From the NCBI RefSeq assembly GCF_039614845.1, contig NZ_JBDIML010000002.1, positions 620,001 through 684,000 on the forward strand: a DNA stretch of 64,000 nucleotides, read 5' to 3'. Position 1 is the first letter of the stretch. Each line of letters starts with the position of its first letter. This document shows positions 32,978-42,263 of this stretch, piece by piece. The notes beneath the pieces are model-generated. The model was not told where the DNA came from and did no database searches. It saw nothing but the letters and a program-made list of their open reading frames with translations. A program made the translations under genes and the position numbers. The DNA is from Ornithinibacillus xuwenensis. Its GTDB lineage: Bacteria > Bacillota > Bacilli > Bacillales > Amphibacillaceae.

Positions 32978-34545
32978 ATGCATGGGAGGGTCTGTCATGC
33001 ACTTTTTAACGTGAAAATGAAATGAAAGGAGCATGAGAGGGTCTATCATGCACTTTTTAACGTGGAAATGGGATTAAAAGGAGCATGAGAGGGTCTATCA
33101 TGCACTTTTTAACGTGAAAATGGGATTAAAAGGAGCATGAGAGAGGTTGATCATGCAATTTTTGGCAAGGAAATGGAAGTGAAAGGAGCATGAGAGAGGT
33201 TGTCATGCACTTTTTAACGTGGAAATGGGATTAAAAGGAGCATGAGAGGGTCTATCATGCACTTTTTGGCGAGAAAATGGGATTGAAAGGAGCATGAAAG
33301 GGTCTGTCATGCACTTTTTAACGTGAAAATGGGATTAAAAGGAGCATGAGAGAGGTTGTCATGCACTTTTTAACGTGAAAATGGAAGTGAAAGGAGCATG
33401 AGAGGTTCTATCATGCACTTTTTGGCGAGAAAATGGGATTGAAAGGAGCATGAAAGGGTCTGTCATGCACTTTTTAACGTGAAAATGGGATTAAAAGGAG
33501 CATGAGAGAGGTTGTCATGCACTTTTTAACGTGANNNNNNNNNNNNNNNNNNNNNNNNNNNNNNNNNNNNNNNNNNNNNNNNNNNNNNNNNNNNNNNNNN
33601 NNNNNNNNNNNNNNNNNNNNNNNNTTTAACGTGAAAATGGAAGTGATAGGAGCATGAGAGGTTCTATCATGCACTTTTTGGCGAGGAAATGGGATTAAAA
33701 GGAGCATGAAAGGGTCTGTCATGCACTTTTTAACGTGAAAATGGGATTAAAAGGAGCATGAGAGAGGTTGTCATGCACTTTTTAACGTGAAAATGGGATT
33801 AAAAGGAGCATGAGAGGGGTTGTCATGCACTTTTTGGCAAGGAAATGGAAGTGAAAGGAGCATGAGAAGTGCTATCATGTACTTTTTGGCGAGAAAATGG
33901 AAGTGAAAGGAGCATGAGAAGTGCTATCATGCACCTTTTGGAGAGGAAATGGGATTAAAAGGAGCATGAGAGGGGTTGTCATGCACTTTTTGGCGAGAAA
34001 ATGGGATTGAAAGGAGCATGAGAAGTGCTATCATGCACTTTTTGGGGAGAAAATGGGATTAAAAGGAGCATGAGAAGTGCTATCATGCACTTTTTGGCAA
34101 GGAAATGGAAGTAAAAGGAGCATGAGAGGGGCTGTCATGCACTTTTTGGCGAGGAAATGGGATTAAAAGGAGCATGAGAAGGGCTGTCATGCACTTTTTA
34201 ACGTGAAAATGGAAGTGAAAGGAGCATGAGAGGGTCTATCATGCACTTTTTGGCAAGGAAATGGGATTAAAAGGAGCATGAGAAGGGCTATCATGCACTT
34301 TTTGGCAAGGAAATGGGATTAAAAGGAGCATGAGAAGGTCTATCATGCACTTTTTGGCAAGGAAATGGGATTAAAAGGAGCATGAGAAGGGCTGTCATGC
34401 ACTTTTTAACGTGAAAATGGAAGTGAAAGGAGCATGAGAGAGGTTGATCATGCACTTTTTAAAGAAAAAACAGGAGTGAAACCAGCATGAGAGGAGCCCC
34501 CTCATGCACTTTTTAAAGAGAAAACAGGATTGAGCATGAGAGATG
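32974..34545 (+). repeat. Second tandem array of 52-bp hairpin units (about 30 units, with assembly gap)
   Basis: Unit: GGAGCATGAgagggtctaTCATGCac + tttttggcgaggaaatgggattaaaa, 52 bp. The arms GCATGA/TCATGC are almost invariant. The loop varies (gagggtcta, gagaggttg, gagaagtgcta and others), and the linker has two main forms (tttttaacgtgaaaatgg, tttttggcgaggaaatgg). It shares the 19-mer catgagaggggttgtcatg with the first array, in the same orientation, but its linkers are different. The first unit abuts the integrase pseudogene; the last units decay by 34545. Because of the Ns the unit count is a minimum estimate. Confidence 0.9.
33535..33624. other. Assembly gap (90 Ns)
   Basis: Unresolved bases inside the repeat array. 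The true length here is unknown. Confidence 1.
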
Positions 34546-34954
34546 ACCTCATCCACAAATAAACAATAGTATTATCTCCTATCTCCTTAATCTATTGATT
34601 TTGCCATGAAGTATCAACCGAAATTCACGAAAGTAGGGTAATCTTCAGTAAAATCGTTCTTAATAACGAACTATTTTTGTCGATATAGTTGAACTGGTAA
34701 TGCTATCTGACTCGAATTTCGCCCGTAATTAGGCCAAACTACCTGACCTTTTTTATTACATCTTGCAGAAATCTGCAAAAGCTTATCGTTTTACCGAGAA
34801 ATCATCTACCTTTCTATCTAAGACTATTGAACCTTGTCTAACTTTTTTGAATTATCTATCATTAAAATTACTAAGTTTTTAGGCTACTAGAATCATAGGG
34901 GATAAGGGCTAAAGACTTAAACAAGCAAGTCAATCTTAATAGAGGAGGAAGGAA
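34546..34954. other. Intergenic region upstream of the subtilase gene
   Basis: No gene seen. Contains a small GCAGA-AA-TCTGC palindrome (34766-34777). The ribosome site GAGGAGGAAGG lies at 34940-34950. Confidence 0.5.
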
Positions 34955-37900
34955 ATGATTAGAAGAATTTCGGTAATAACTTTAATCTTTCTATTAGCCT
35001 TTAGCACGGTTTCTTTTGCGACAGCTAACGGAAGCCTAGTGGTTAATGGTAATCTTCAGAAAGGGACGCTTTCGAAAGATTTAGAAGAAACGATTGGTCC
35101 CGAGCAAGAAGTTCGTGTCACGGTTGAACTAGAGGGTGACGCACCGATTGAAGTAGCTACAGAAAAAGGGGTTAAGTTCGGTGATTTAAGTGTAGCTGAA
35201 AAGAAGAAGCTTCTAAATGAAGCTAGAGATGAAAAAAGGGCCGTAAAGGATGCGATGAAGGAAAAGAAAATTGATGCTAAAATCCTTCAAGAATTTGATG
35301 CGGTTGTAAACGGCTTTAGTGCTGAGGTTAAATTTGGCGATGTTGAAGAAATTCAAGCACTTCCGAATGTAAAAAGTGTCGTCATTTCAACAAAATATGA
35401 ACAACCAATTGCTAAACCAGACATGGCTTACAGTAAGGAACTTGTTCAAGCACAACAAGCATGGAATGAGTATGGATTTAAAGGTGAAGGCATGGTAATT
35501 GGGGTTATTGACACAGGCGTAGATCATAACCACCAAGATATGGTGCTTTCTGAAGAAACTTCTGTTGAGTTGACAGAGGAAGAAATTAATCAAATTATTG
35601 CTGATGAAGAATTACCGGGAGTTTACTATACTGAAAAAGTTCCATATGGCTACAACTATATGGATCAAAATCATGAGTATACAGATAATTATCCTGGAGC
35701 ATCTTCACACGGTATGCACGTAGCAGGAACTGTTGGTGCAAATGGTGATGAAGAAAATGGTGGGATTACTGGTATAGCGCCAGAAGCTCAAATATTAAAC
35801 TTAAAAGTATTTAGTAATGATCCAGAGAATCCATATACGTATGGAGACGTTTATATTAAAGCGATTGATGATGCAATCAAACTTGGTGCAGATGTGTTAA
35901 ACATGAGTCTTGGTGCTCCTGCTGGGTTTGTTGACAGTCAAGATCCAGAGCAATTAGCTGTTTCTCGTGCAGTAGATAATGGCATCCTGATGTCTATATC
36001 TTCTGGTAACTCTGCTATGTTTGGGGATGGGTTCTTCTACCCTTATGCATCGAATCCTGATTATGGCGTAACTGGATCTCCAGGAATTGCTTATGATTCG
36101 TTACAAGTTGCATCCTTTGAAAATAGCTATTTGACAGTTGATGCATTGGAATATTCAATTGATGGCGGTGAGAGCGGAATTGCAGGATTTATGTCTGCAA
36201 GTCAAACACCTCCAACAGCTGGTACTTCCTTTGAATTAGTAGAATCTGGACTTGGTCATCCTGAAGATTTTGAAGGAAAAGACTATGAAGGAAAATTTGC
36301 ACTTGTACAGCGTGGAGAGCTTGATTTCATCACAAAAGCACTAAATGCGCAAAACGCTGGTGCTGAGGGAGTCATTGTATACAATAATACGGACGGAATG
36401 GTCAACATGGCATCAGATCCGGCTATTGTTATTCCACAGCTATTCCTTTCAAAAGTAGACGGTGATAAGCTGGCTGAGGCACTACTTAATGGTCAAACAG
36501 CTACAATAACCTTTAACGGTGACCAAACATCCGTGCCAAATGCTACAGCTGGTGAAATGAGTTCATTCTCATCTTGGGGATTAACTCCAAACCTTGATTT
36601 CAAGCCTGAAATCACTGCACCAGGTGGATTAATCTATTCTACATTGAACAATGGTGAGTATGGTGTGAAGAGTGGGACTTCAATGGCTGCTCCACATGTT
36701 TCTGGTGGTAGTGCACTAATCCTACAGCGTGTAGATGAAGAATTCGGTTTAGAGGGTTCGGATCGTGTATTATTAGCTAAAAATATTTTAATGAATACAT
36801 CTAACCCAGTAGATTTTGACGGTGCTCTAGTTTCACCACGTCGTCAAGGTTCTGGTCTAATGCAGCTTCATTCTGCATTATCAACTCCTGTAATGGTAAC
36901 TAATTCAGAAACAGGAGAAGCAAAAGTGTCACTAAAAGAAATTACTGGTAATCAAGTAACATTTGAATTAACTGCTGAAAACTTCACAGATGAAGCAGTA
37001 AGCTATGAAGTTAGTGCGAATGCTCAAACAGATAGTCCTGTTGATGGTGGAGGGGTATTTGTAACAGCACCAAATCTATTTGGAGCACTAGATTTAGGAG
37101 CAGTAACAACAGTTGACGGGGAAGCAGTTAGCACGATTGAAGTTCCTGCAAATGGTTCCACAACATTTGAGGTAGCAATTGATGTGAGTGATTGGGATGC
37201 TGATCTAAATAGCTATTTCACAAACGGTTATTGGTTAGAAGGATTTGTTATGTTAACCGATCCAACTGATACAAACCCAGCTTTAAATGTGCCATATGTA
37301 GGCTTCAAAGGTGAATGGCAATCAGCACCTATTTTTGATACGCCAATGTGGGATGAGCTAACTTTCTATGGTATGACTGGTATAGCGACATCGCTTGGAG
37401 GAGATGAATTTGAATTCTTAGGATTAGACCAAGCGACAGGTGAATATGATCCTACGAAGATTGCGTTCTCCCCTAATGGAGATGGAGCAAAGGAGGATGC
37501 AGTGATGTCTCTTTCCTTTATAAGAAACGCAAAAGATGCAACTTTTAATGTTTTAGATTCTGATGGAAATGTAGTCGAAACGATCTTTACCGAAGAATTT
37601 TTACGTAAAGATTACTATGATAGTGGGGAAGGAAGCTATTACAAGATATCATCTGATTGGGCATGGGATGGAACAATTGATGGAGCGCTAGCAGAAGATG
37701 GTCAATATTACTTACAAGTAGAAGCAGTTATTGACTATGAAGGTGCAGAAGCTCAATCACTTGAACTGCCATTACTATTAGACACAGACGCTCCAGATAT
37801 TGAAGCAGATATTGATAGAAGAAATCGTGAGCTTTCGATTGAAGTAGCTGATGAGAATGGAAGCGGAATTTCTTACTGGGCAGTATTTGTGAATGGTGAA

Positions 37901-38062
37901 TCTGTATCAGAAGGACCAATTGTTGGTGATACGGTTCTAGAACTAGAAGATATTCAACCAAACTCAGTAGTACGAGTTGCTGTAGTGGATAACGCTGGTA
38001 ACACAACTACTGAAACCGTAATGGGACCACAAGGAAACGGAAATGGTAAACCAAGACGTTAA
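34955..38062 (+). CDS. Secreted subtilisin-like serine protease (S8, Vpr-type with PA domain)
   Basis: 1035 aa. Signal peptide 1-25, I9-type propeptide about 50-148, and an S8 catalytic domain with Asp186 (VIDTGVDH), His252 (SSHGMHVAG), Asn352 (SSGNS) and Ser576 (SGTSMAAPHVSGG). A protease-associated domain is inserted at about 400-520 (KFALVQRGELDFITKALNAQ). A C5a-peptidase-like Fn3 region follows (about 645-770). The final segment begins FSPNGDGAKEDAVMSLSF and ends in a Gly/Asn/Lys/Arg tail. It resembles B. subtilis Vpr but is longer. Extracellular degradation of proteins, which would supply peptides to importers such as Dpp. Confidence 0.93.
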   Translation: MIRRISVITLIFLLAFSTVSFATANGSLVVNGNLQKGTLSKDLEETIGPEQEVRVTVELEGDAPIEVATEKGVKFGDLSVAEKKKLLNEARDEKRAVKDAMKEKKIDAKILQEFDAVVNGFSAEVKFGDVEEIQALPNVKSVVISTKYEQPIAKPDMAYSKELVQAQQAWNEYGFKGEGMVIGVIDTGVDHNHQDMVLSEETSVELTEEEINQIIADEELPGVYYTEKVPYGYNYMDQNHEYTDNYPGASSHGMHVAGTVGANGDEENGGITGIAPEAQILNLKVFSNDPENPYTYGDVYIKAIDDAIKLGADVLNMSLGAPAGFVDSQDPEQLAVSRAVDNGILMSISSGNSAMFGDGFFYPYASNPDYGVTGSPGIAYDSLQVASFENSYLTVDALEYSIDGGESGIAGFMSASQTPPTAGTSFELVESGLGHPEDFEGKDYEGKFALVQRGELDFITKALNAQNAGAEGVIVYNNTDGMVNMASDPAIVIPQLFLSKVDGDKLAEALLNGQTATITFNGDQTSVPNATAGEMSSFSSWGLTPNLDFKPEITAPGGLIYSTLNNGEYGVKSGTSMAAPHVSGGSALILQRVDEEFGLEGSDRVLLAKNILMNTSNPVDFDGALVSPRRQGSGLMQLHSALSTPVMVTNSETGEAKVSLKEITGNQVTFELTAENFTDEAVSYEVSANAQTDSPVDGGGVFVTAPNLFGALDLGAVTTVDGEAVSTIEVPANGSTTFEVAIDVSDWDADLNSYFTNGYWLEGFVMLTDPTDTNPALNVPYVGFKGEWQSAPIFDTPMWDELTFYGMTGIATSLGGDEFEFLGLDQATGEYDPTKIAFSPNGDGAKEDAVMSLSFIRNAKDATFNVLDSDGNVVETIFTEEFLRKDYYDSGEGSYYKISSDWAWDGTIDGALAEDGQYYLQVEAVIDYEGAEAQSLELPLLLDTDAPDIEADIDRRNRELSIEVADENGSGISYWAVFVNGESVSEGPIVGDTVLELEDIQPNSVVRVAVVDNAGNTTTETVMGPQGNGNGKPRR

Positions 38063-38081
38063 GGTGAATAAATAAAGATAG

Positions 38082-38120
38082 CCGGTACCACTTAATAATG
38101 TGGTATCGGTTGTTTTTTTT
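38082..38120 (+). terminator. Terminator after the subtilase gene
   Basis: CCGGTACCAC/GTGGTATCGG with an 8-nt loop, then a T run. Confidence 0.85.
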
Positions 38121-38648
38121 GTTGGTTGTGTGGAGTTTTGGGAGAGTGATGGGATGTGCTTGGGGTTGGCAGAAATTCTAAACTCTAACGGAAAATGCTG
38201 GGGATTGAGCAATGGGTGCTTGGAAATGGGGTTAAAAGCTAAAGTTTAGCGCAAAGAAGTTAAAGTCCCCCTCAAAACAGTTAAAGTCCCACTCAAAACA
38301 GCTAAAGTCCGCCCAAAATAGCCAAGGTCCCACCCAAGCACCTCTCATCCCTAGACATTTCCGCCACGCAAAACCAAATTTCACTCTCACGGTAAAATTA
38401 ACCCAATGAATCCTAAAAAACAGCAATCCCAAACGTCCTCTGATCATTCAACCTGGAAATTCCATTGAAAACTGTATATTTCAAGTGAAATTAGCGGAAA
38501 AAAATCATATTTATATGCAAATACCTTCATATATTCATTCATATTCCCATATGATAGGAAATCCTTCGAATATCGAAATTGTAGGAAAAATTTCATTTTG
38601 GGATAATAGTTACATGTAATTATTTTTACGTAAGAAAAGGAGATTATT
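38121..38648. other. Intergenic region with short tandem repeats
   Basis: No supported gene. Contains the repeat at 38238-38340 and, near the end, the promoter region and AAAAGGAG ribosome site of the permease gene. Confidence 0.5.
38238..38340 (+). repeat. Five-unit tandem repeat of 20-21 bp
   Basis: Units gttaaagtccccctcaaaaca (38259-38279), gttaaagtcccactcaaaaca (38280-38300), gctaaagtccgcccaaaata (38301-38320) and gccaaggtcccacccaagca (38321-38340), with a diverged first copy at 38238-38258. Unrelated to the 52-bp family. Confidence 0.8.
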
Positions 38649-40109
38649 ATGGAAGAACGACAGACACTGAAAAAATCATTAAAGCCACATTGGGTTTGGG
38701 CTATTGCCTTAGGATCATCCATTGGATGGGGTGCATTTGTGCAACCGGTCAATTGGATGTCAACGGCTGGACCTGCTGGTGTCATTATAGGCTTTAGCAT
38801 CGGTGCATTATTAATGATGTTAATTGCAATTAGTTATGGATTCCTCATTAAAAGCTTCCCCGTATCTGGTGGTGAGTTCGCCTATGCCTTTATTAGCTTG
38901 GGACGGAGACACGCCTTTATTAGTGGTTGGTTTCTAACACTAGGTTATATATGTATTGTTGCACAAAACGCCTCGGCATTTGCACTTATGATAAAATTTG
39001 TATTTCCCAATGTTATTGAAAATCTAAAGCTATATGAAGTAGCGGGCTGGGATGTTTATGGAATGGAGATCATCATAGCTTCTGTACTGCTTGGGATTTT
39101 TGGCTTTCTAAATATTAAAGGTACAGGTCTTACAGGCCGAGCGCAATTTATTTTTTGTTTAATTATGGTGTTAAGTGTTGTTGCGATTACATTTATGGTA
39201 GGGGCACAGCCTGGGGCAGGATTATCTAATATTCGCCCATTGTTCCCTGCAGATAAAACAGCGATTGCAGCGATTATTACAATTGTAGCCATTGCACCAT
39301 GGGCCTATGTTGGTTTCGATAATGTTCCACAGGCAGCAGAAGAATTTCACTTTTCATCTAAAAAAGCATTTACTTTAATCATATTTGCGATTTTAGTAGC
39401 AGCATTATTATATAGTTTAATGATTATCGCTACAGCAATGATCGCACCATGGGAAGGATTAGCTGCAGAAGGTCATGCTTGGGGTACTGGTGCTGCTATT
39501 CAAGAGCTGCTTGGTACGATGGGGCTTGTTGTATTAGTAACAGCACTAACCATGGGTATCTTTACTGGTTTAAATGGGTTCATTATTTCAGGAAGTAGAT
39601 TATTATTCGCAATGTCACGGGCAAAAATTATTCCAGGAGTATTTTCAAAGGTACATCCAACACATAAAACGCCTTATATGGGAATCATCTTTGTCATGCT
39701 CGTTGCGATGGTCGCACCATGGTTTGGGCGACAAGCATTACTCTGGATAGTTGATATGTCTTCTATTGGCGTAACCATTGCCTATTTCTATACGTGCTAT
39801 ACGGCATTTACATTATTTAAGCGCAAAGAGGATGCGAACTTTAATCCAGAAAAGCATGTTATTGCACCGTGGAAAAAGACATTTGCTGGTCTAGGTATGA
39901 TTGCGAGTGTAACCTTTTTAGCATTACTATTAATTCCTGGCTCTCCAGCATTCCTTGGAATCGAATCTAGAATTGCGCTAGGTGTATGGATTGTACTGGG
40001 TATTAGCTTTTATTTATATAAACGAAAAGAAATAAACGAAGTTCCAAAAGAAGAAATGAATTATTTAATATTAGGAAGTAAAGAAATTAAGGCAAAGAAT
40101 TTAAATTAA
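38649..40109 (+). CDS. APC-family amino acid permease
   Basis: 486 aa with about 12 membrane helices and the APC-superfamily features GSSIGWGAFVQPVNW (helix 1, unwound GSxxGxG type) and ISGSRLLFAMSRAKIIPGVF (helix 8/loop). Substrate not evident. Monocistronic: it has its own AAAAGGAG site and is followed by a terminator. Confidence 0.88.
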   Translation: MEERQTLKKSLKPHWVWAIALGSSIGWGAFVQPVNWMSTAGPAGVIIGFSIGALLMMLIAISYGFLIKSFPVSGGEFAYAFISLGRRHAFISGWFLTLGYICIVAQNASAFALMIKFVFPNVIENLKLYEVAGWDVYGMEIIIASVLLGIFGFLNIKGTGLTGRAQFIFCLIMVLSVVAITFMVGAQPGAGLSNIRPLFPADKTAIAAIITIVAIAPWAYVGFDNVPQAAEEFHFSSKKAFTLIIFAILVAALLYSLMIIATAMIAPWEGLAAEGHAWGTGAAIQELLGTMGLVVLVTALTMGIFTGLNGFIISGSRLLFAMSRAKIIPGVFSKVHPTHKTPYMGIIFVMLVAMVAPWFGRQALLWIVDMSSIGVTIAYFYTCYTAFTLFKRKEDANFNPEKHVIAPWKKTFAGLGMIASVTFLALLLIPGSPAFLGIESRIALGVWIVLGISFYLYKRKEINEVPKEEMNYLILGSKEIKAKNLN

Positions 40110-40117
40110 TGAGTAAT

Positions 40118-40149
40118 CCCATCTGTTTTCATAACAGATGGGATTTTTT
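40118..40149 (+). terminator. Terminator after the permease gene
   Basis: CCCATCTGTT/AACAGATGGG with 5-nt loop and ATTTTTT. Confidence 0.9.
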
Positions 40150-40266
40150 ACAGTTATTTCACATGGAATTAATATCCAGTTAATATTGCTTTATTATGAT
40201 GATACTAGAGAAAAAGAACAAGTGAAAACAGCAGAGTGAAGTGGAATACGAGAGAGGAGTATTAAC

Positions 40267-40392
40267 ATGTCCAAGCACTCCAAGGGGAGAATCCCTTTCG
40301 TCCTTAAAGGATTACTTTGGTTCATATTTTTGCCATTATTGTTAGTACTGTCATACAGAACGTTTCGAGAAAAACAATTTGTAAGTCTGTAA
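40267..40392 (+). CDS. 41-aa single-helix membrane protein
   Basis: ATG 8 nt after AGAGGAG. Sequence MSKHSKGRIPFVLKGLLWFI, one helix (about 11-29: LWFIFLPLLLVLSY), and a basic tail RTFREKQFVSL. Basic flanks on both sides of one helix. Not recognised; the ribosome site and the terminator downstream support a real gene. Confidence 0.55.
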   Translation: MSKHSKGRIPFVLKGLLWFIFLPLLLVLSYRTFREKQFVSL

Positions 40393-40444
40393 AGATCAAT
40401 AAAACTGTTACATACTTTTTTGATACCCCCTATTTTTAATATAA

Positions 40445-40487
40445 AAAATTGACACTCTCATCCTGTGAAGGTAGGAGTGTCAATTTT
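40445..40487. terminator. Bidirectional terminator
   Basis: AAAATTGACACTC/GAGTGTCAATTTT between the small membrane protein gene and the convergent tagB-like gene; overlaps the latter's stop. Confidence 0.85.
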
Positions 40488-41634
40488 GTTTCTGGTAAAT
40501 CGTTTCAATTAATTGATGACTGGAATTTCCATGGGAGTATTCGTTCCAATCCCTTGCAAAAGAGATTAGCTTTCCCATATTAAACTCATCATACTTCAGG
40601 ATGTGAATTAATTCATCGGTATTACGCGCTATCGGACCAGGTACAAGATGTTCATACTCGTCCCATAATCCTCTTGTTCGTTCATATTCTTCTAAGTCAT
40701 AGGCGAAAAATATGATTGGCTTATGGAGTAGTGCAAACTCGAACGGTATGGATGAATAATCGGTAATAAGTACGTCACTAACAAGTGAAACATGGTTAAT
40801 GTGATAGCTAGAGACATCGTAAACGAAATCGATAAAATCATGCTGTAGATCCACATGAACTGCTGGATGGAGACTAAGAAATAATACATACTCATCCTTG
40901 AATTCTTCATATAATTTTTCGATTTCTAATGCTAAGTCATGTACAATTAATTGCTTATCGCGATAAGTTGGCGCATAAAGGATAACCTTTTTATCCTTTA
41001 TCACCGGCATATCTTCAGTTAAGTTGGCTAGTACTTCTGTTTTTTCCGGCTCATTAAAGAAAAAATCTGTTCTCGGTATTCCGGTTCGCAGTACTTGATG
41101 ATTCGTAACGTCAAATGCCCGGTGAAATATTTGATGCATTTTCTCAGAGCCAATTACAACATAATTAAAACGTTTGTAGACCTCTTTAAATCGTCTTCTT
41201 GCAACTGCTGAACGATTGTGGATTGATAAATCTTCTAATCCAAAACGTTTCATTGCGCCAGCTGCATGCCAAAGCTGTATGCATTGTACCCCTTTTTTGA
41301 AATTTGTTACGGCCAAAAAAGCATAATACGTATCAATAAACACTTTATTGGACGTAGCCAAATGATAAATTGCCCGAATCCAATTAAGGGGATTAGTGGT
41401 TTCATAGCAGATTATGATTCGATTGGGTGCCTTATCAAAGTCAACTCGGCAACGTCTAGATTGTAAAATAACAACGTGTTGATCAGTTTGTTTATCTAAT
41501 GCATGTAACGTGTACAATACATTGTCCCCAAAGGAAGTCACAAAGATTGTCTTTGACTTTAGGGAGAAAACGCTACAAAGGTTGAATAGCATCCAAAATA
41601 TAGCGAGATATATCGTAATGGTTAGATCTCTCAC
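40480..41634 (-). CDS. TagB-like CDP-glycerol glycerophosphotransferase (copy 1)
   Basis: 384 aa, peripheral membrane enzyme of the TagB/TagF family. N-terminal hydrophobic segment (YLAIFWMLFNLCSVFS). Family motifs: QLWHAAGAMKRF (catalytic-type His), VVIGSEKM, TGIPRTDFFF, ILYAPTYRDKQL, SLHPAVH and ITDYSSIPFEFALLHKPIIF. It uses CDP-glycerol from the adjacent TagD to add glycerol phosphate to a lipid-linked teichoic acid primer. GTG start behind AGGAGG, 4 nt after tagD. The copy at 52453-53634 has the same length class and gene order. Confidence 0.85.
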   Translation of the reverse strand: MRDLTITIYLAIFWMLFNLCSVFSLKSKTIFVTSFGDNVLYTLHALDKQTDQHVVILQSRRCRVDFDKAPNRIIICYETTNPLNWIRAIYHLATSNKVFIDTYYAFLAVTNFKKGVQCIQLWHAAGAMKRFGLEDLSIHNRSAVARRRFKEVYKRFNYVVIGSEKMHQIFHRAFDVTNHQVLRTGIPRTDFFFNEPEKTEVLANLTEDMPVIKDKKVILYAPTYRDKQLIVHDLALEIEKLYEEFKDEYVLFLSLHPAVHVDLQHDFIDFVYDVSSYHINHVSLVSDVLITDYSSIPFEFALLHKPIIFFAYDLEEYERTRGLWDEYEHLVPGPIARNTDELIHILKYDEFNMGKLISFARDWNEYSHGNSSHQLIETIYQKQN

Positions 41635-41638
41635 TATA

Positions 41639-42028
41639 TTACCTCCTATTTAAATCTGTCTTTATTTTCGTCGTGGATATTCCTACCGTTCTTGGTAGAT
41701 AGATTACTTCACAGTAATCCTTCAGAAAATCAAACTTTCCCATCCAATCATCCCCCATTACAAATACATCCACATCATATTGTTGTACATCGTCTAATTT
41801 TTGTTCCCATGTATGCTCAGGAATCACGTTATCGACATATCGGATTGCTTCGAGGATCATTTTGCGTTGTTCGAACGTATAATAAGCTTCTTTTCCCTTA
41901 AGTGCATTAAATTCATCAGAAGAAACTGCAACGATTAAATAATCACCGTATTCTTTTGCTCGACGCAGTAAATTAATATGACCAGTATGGAGTATATCAA
42001 AGGTTCCATAAGTAATAACTTTTTTCAC
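41639..42028 (-). CDS. tagD: Glycerol-3-phosphate cytidylyltransferase TagD (copy 1)
   Basis: 129 aa, exactly the size of B. subtilis TagD. Nucleotidyltransferase motifs TYGTFDILHTGHINLLRRA (HxGH) and RTVGISTTKIK (the RTxGISTT signature). Makes CDP-glycerol. The GTG at 42028 with GGAGGG 7 nt upstream is the start; an in-frame TTG five codons earlier overlaps the ribosome site. Confidence 0.95.
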   Translation of the reverse strand: MKKVITYGTFDILHTGHINLLRRAKEYGDYLIVAVSSDEFNALKGKEAYYTFEQRKMILEAIRYVDNVIPEHTWEQKLDDVQQYDVDVFVMGDDWMGKFDFLKDYCEVIYLPRTVGISTTKIKTDLNRR

Positions 42029-42081
42029 GGAGTATCCCTCCAAATATCGTTCTCACTTTTAGAGGCGTTATTGCCTGAGAT

Positions 42082-42125
42082 TGGGTCACGCACTTCAGTA
42101 GGTGCAATAAGTAACCCAGCTTTTT
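42082..42125. other. Structured hairpin upstream of tagD copy 1
   Basis: TGGGTcAC-GCAC...GTGC-GTaACCCA forms a two-part stem, with TTTTT after it on the plus strand. It could be an antisense terminator or a tagD leader structure. Confidence 0.4.
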
Positions 42126-42263
42126 AAAAGTAGTATATGTAAATATATAAAACTTAATAGTACATCCTTTACATTAGCTTTACCGCTAACTAATATTGTC
42201 TTAATATTTAAAATCTATAATGATTTTAAGGAATGGTTTTGCCAAATTGAAAGGAGCGGTTTT

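Noticed and set aside
33474..33722. Minus-strand frame across the N gap
   Set aside because: Made only of repeat units and unknown bases.
29728..34545. Intact prophage or integrative element
   Set aside because: Only a frameshifted recombinase half and a few small genes; no structural, replication or conjugation genes and no defined attachment sites.
38232..38447. Minus-strand 71-codon frame over the 21-bp repeats
   Set aside because: The apparent Phe/Asp/Trp heptad repeat comes only from translating the DNA repeat; no ribosome site or homology.
42061..42125. T-box or other riboswitch upstream of tagD copy 1
   Set aside because: A hairpin is present but no T-box AGGGUGGNACCGCG-type or other riboswitch core; the T run is on the opposite strand to tagD.
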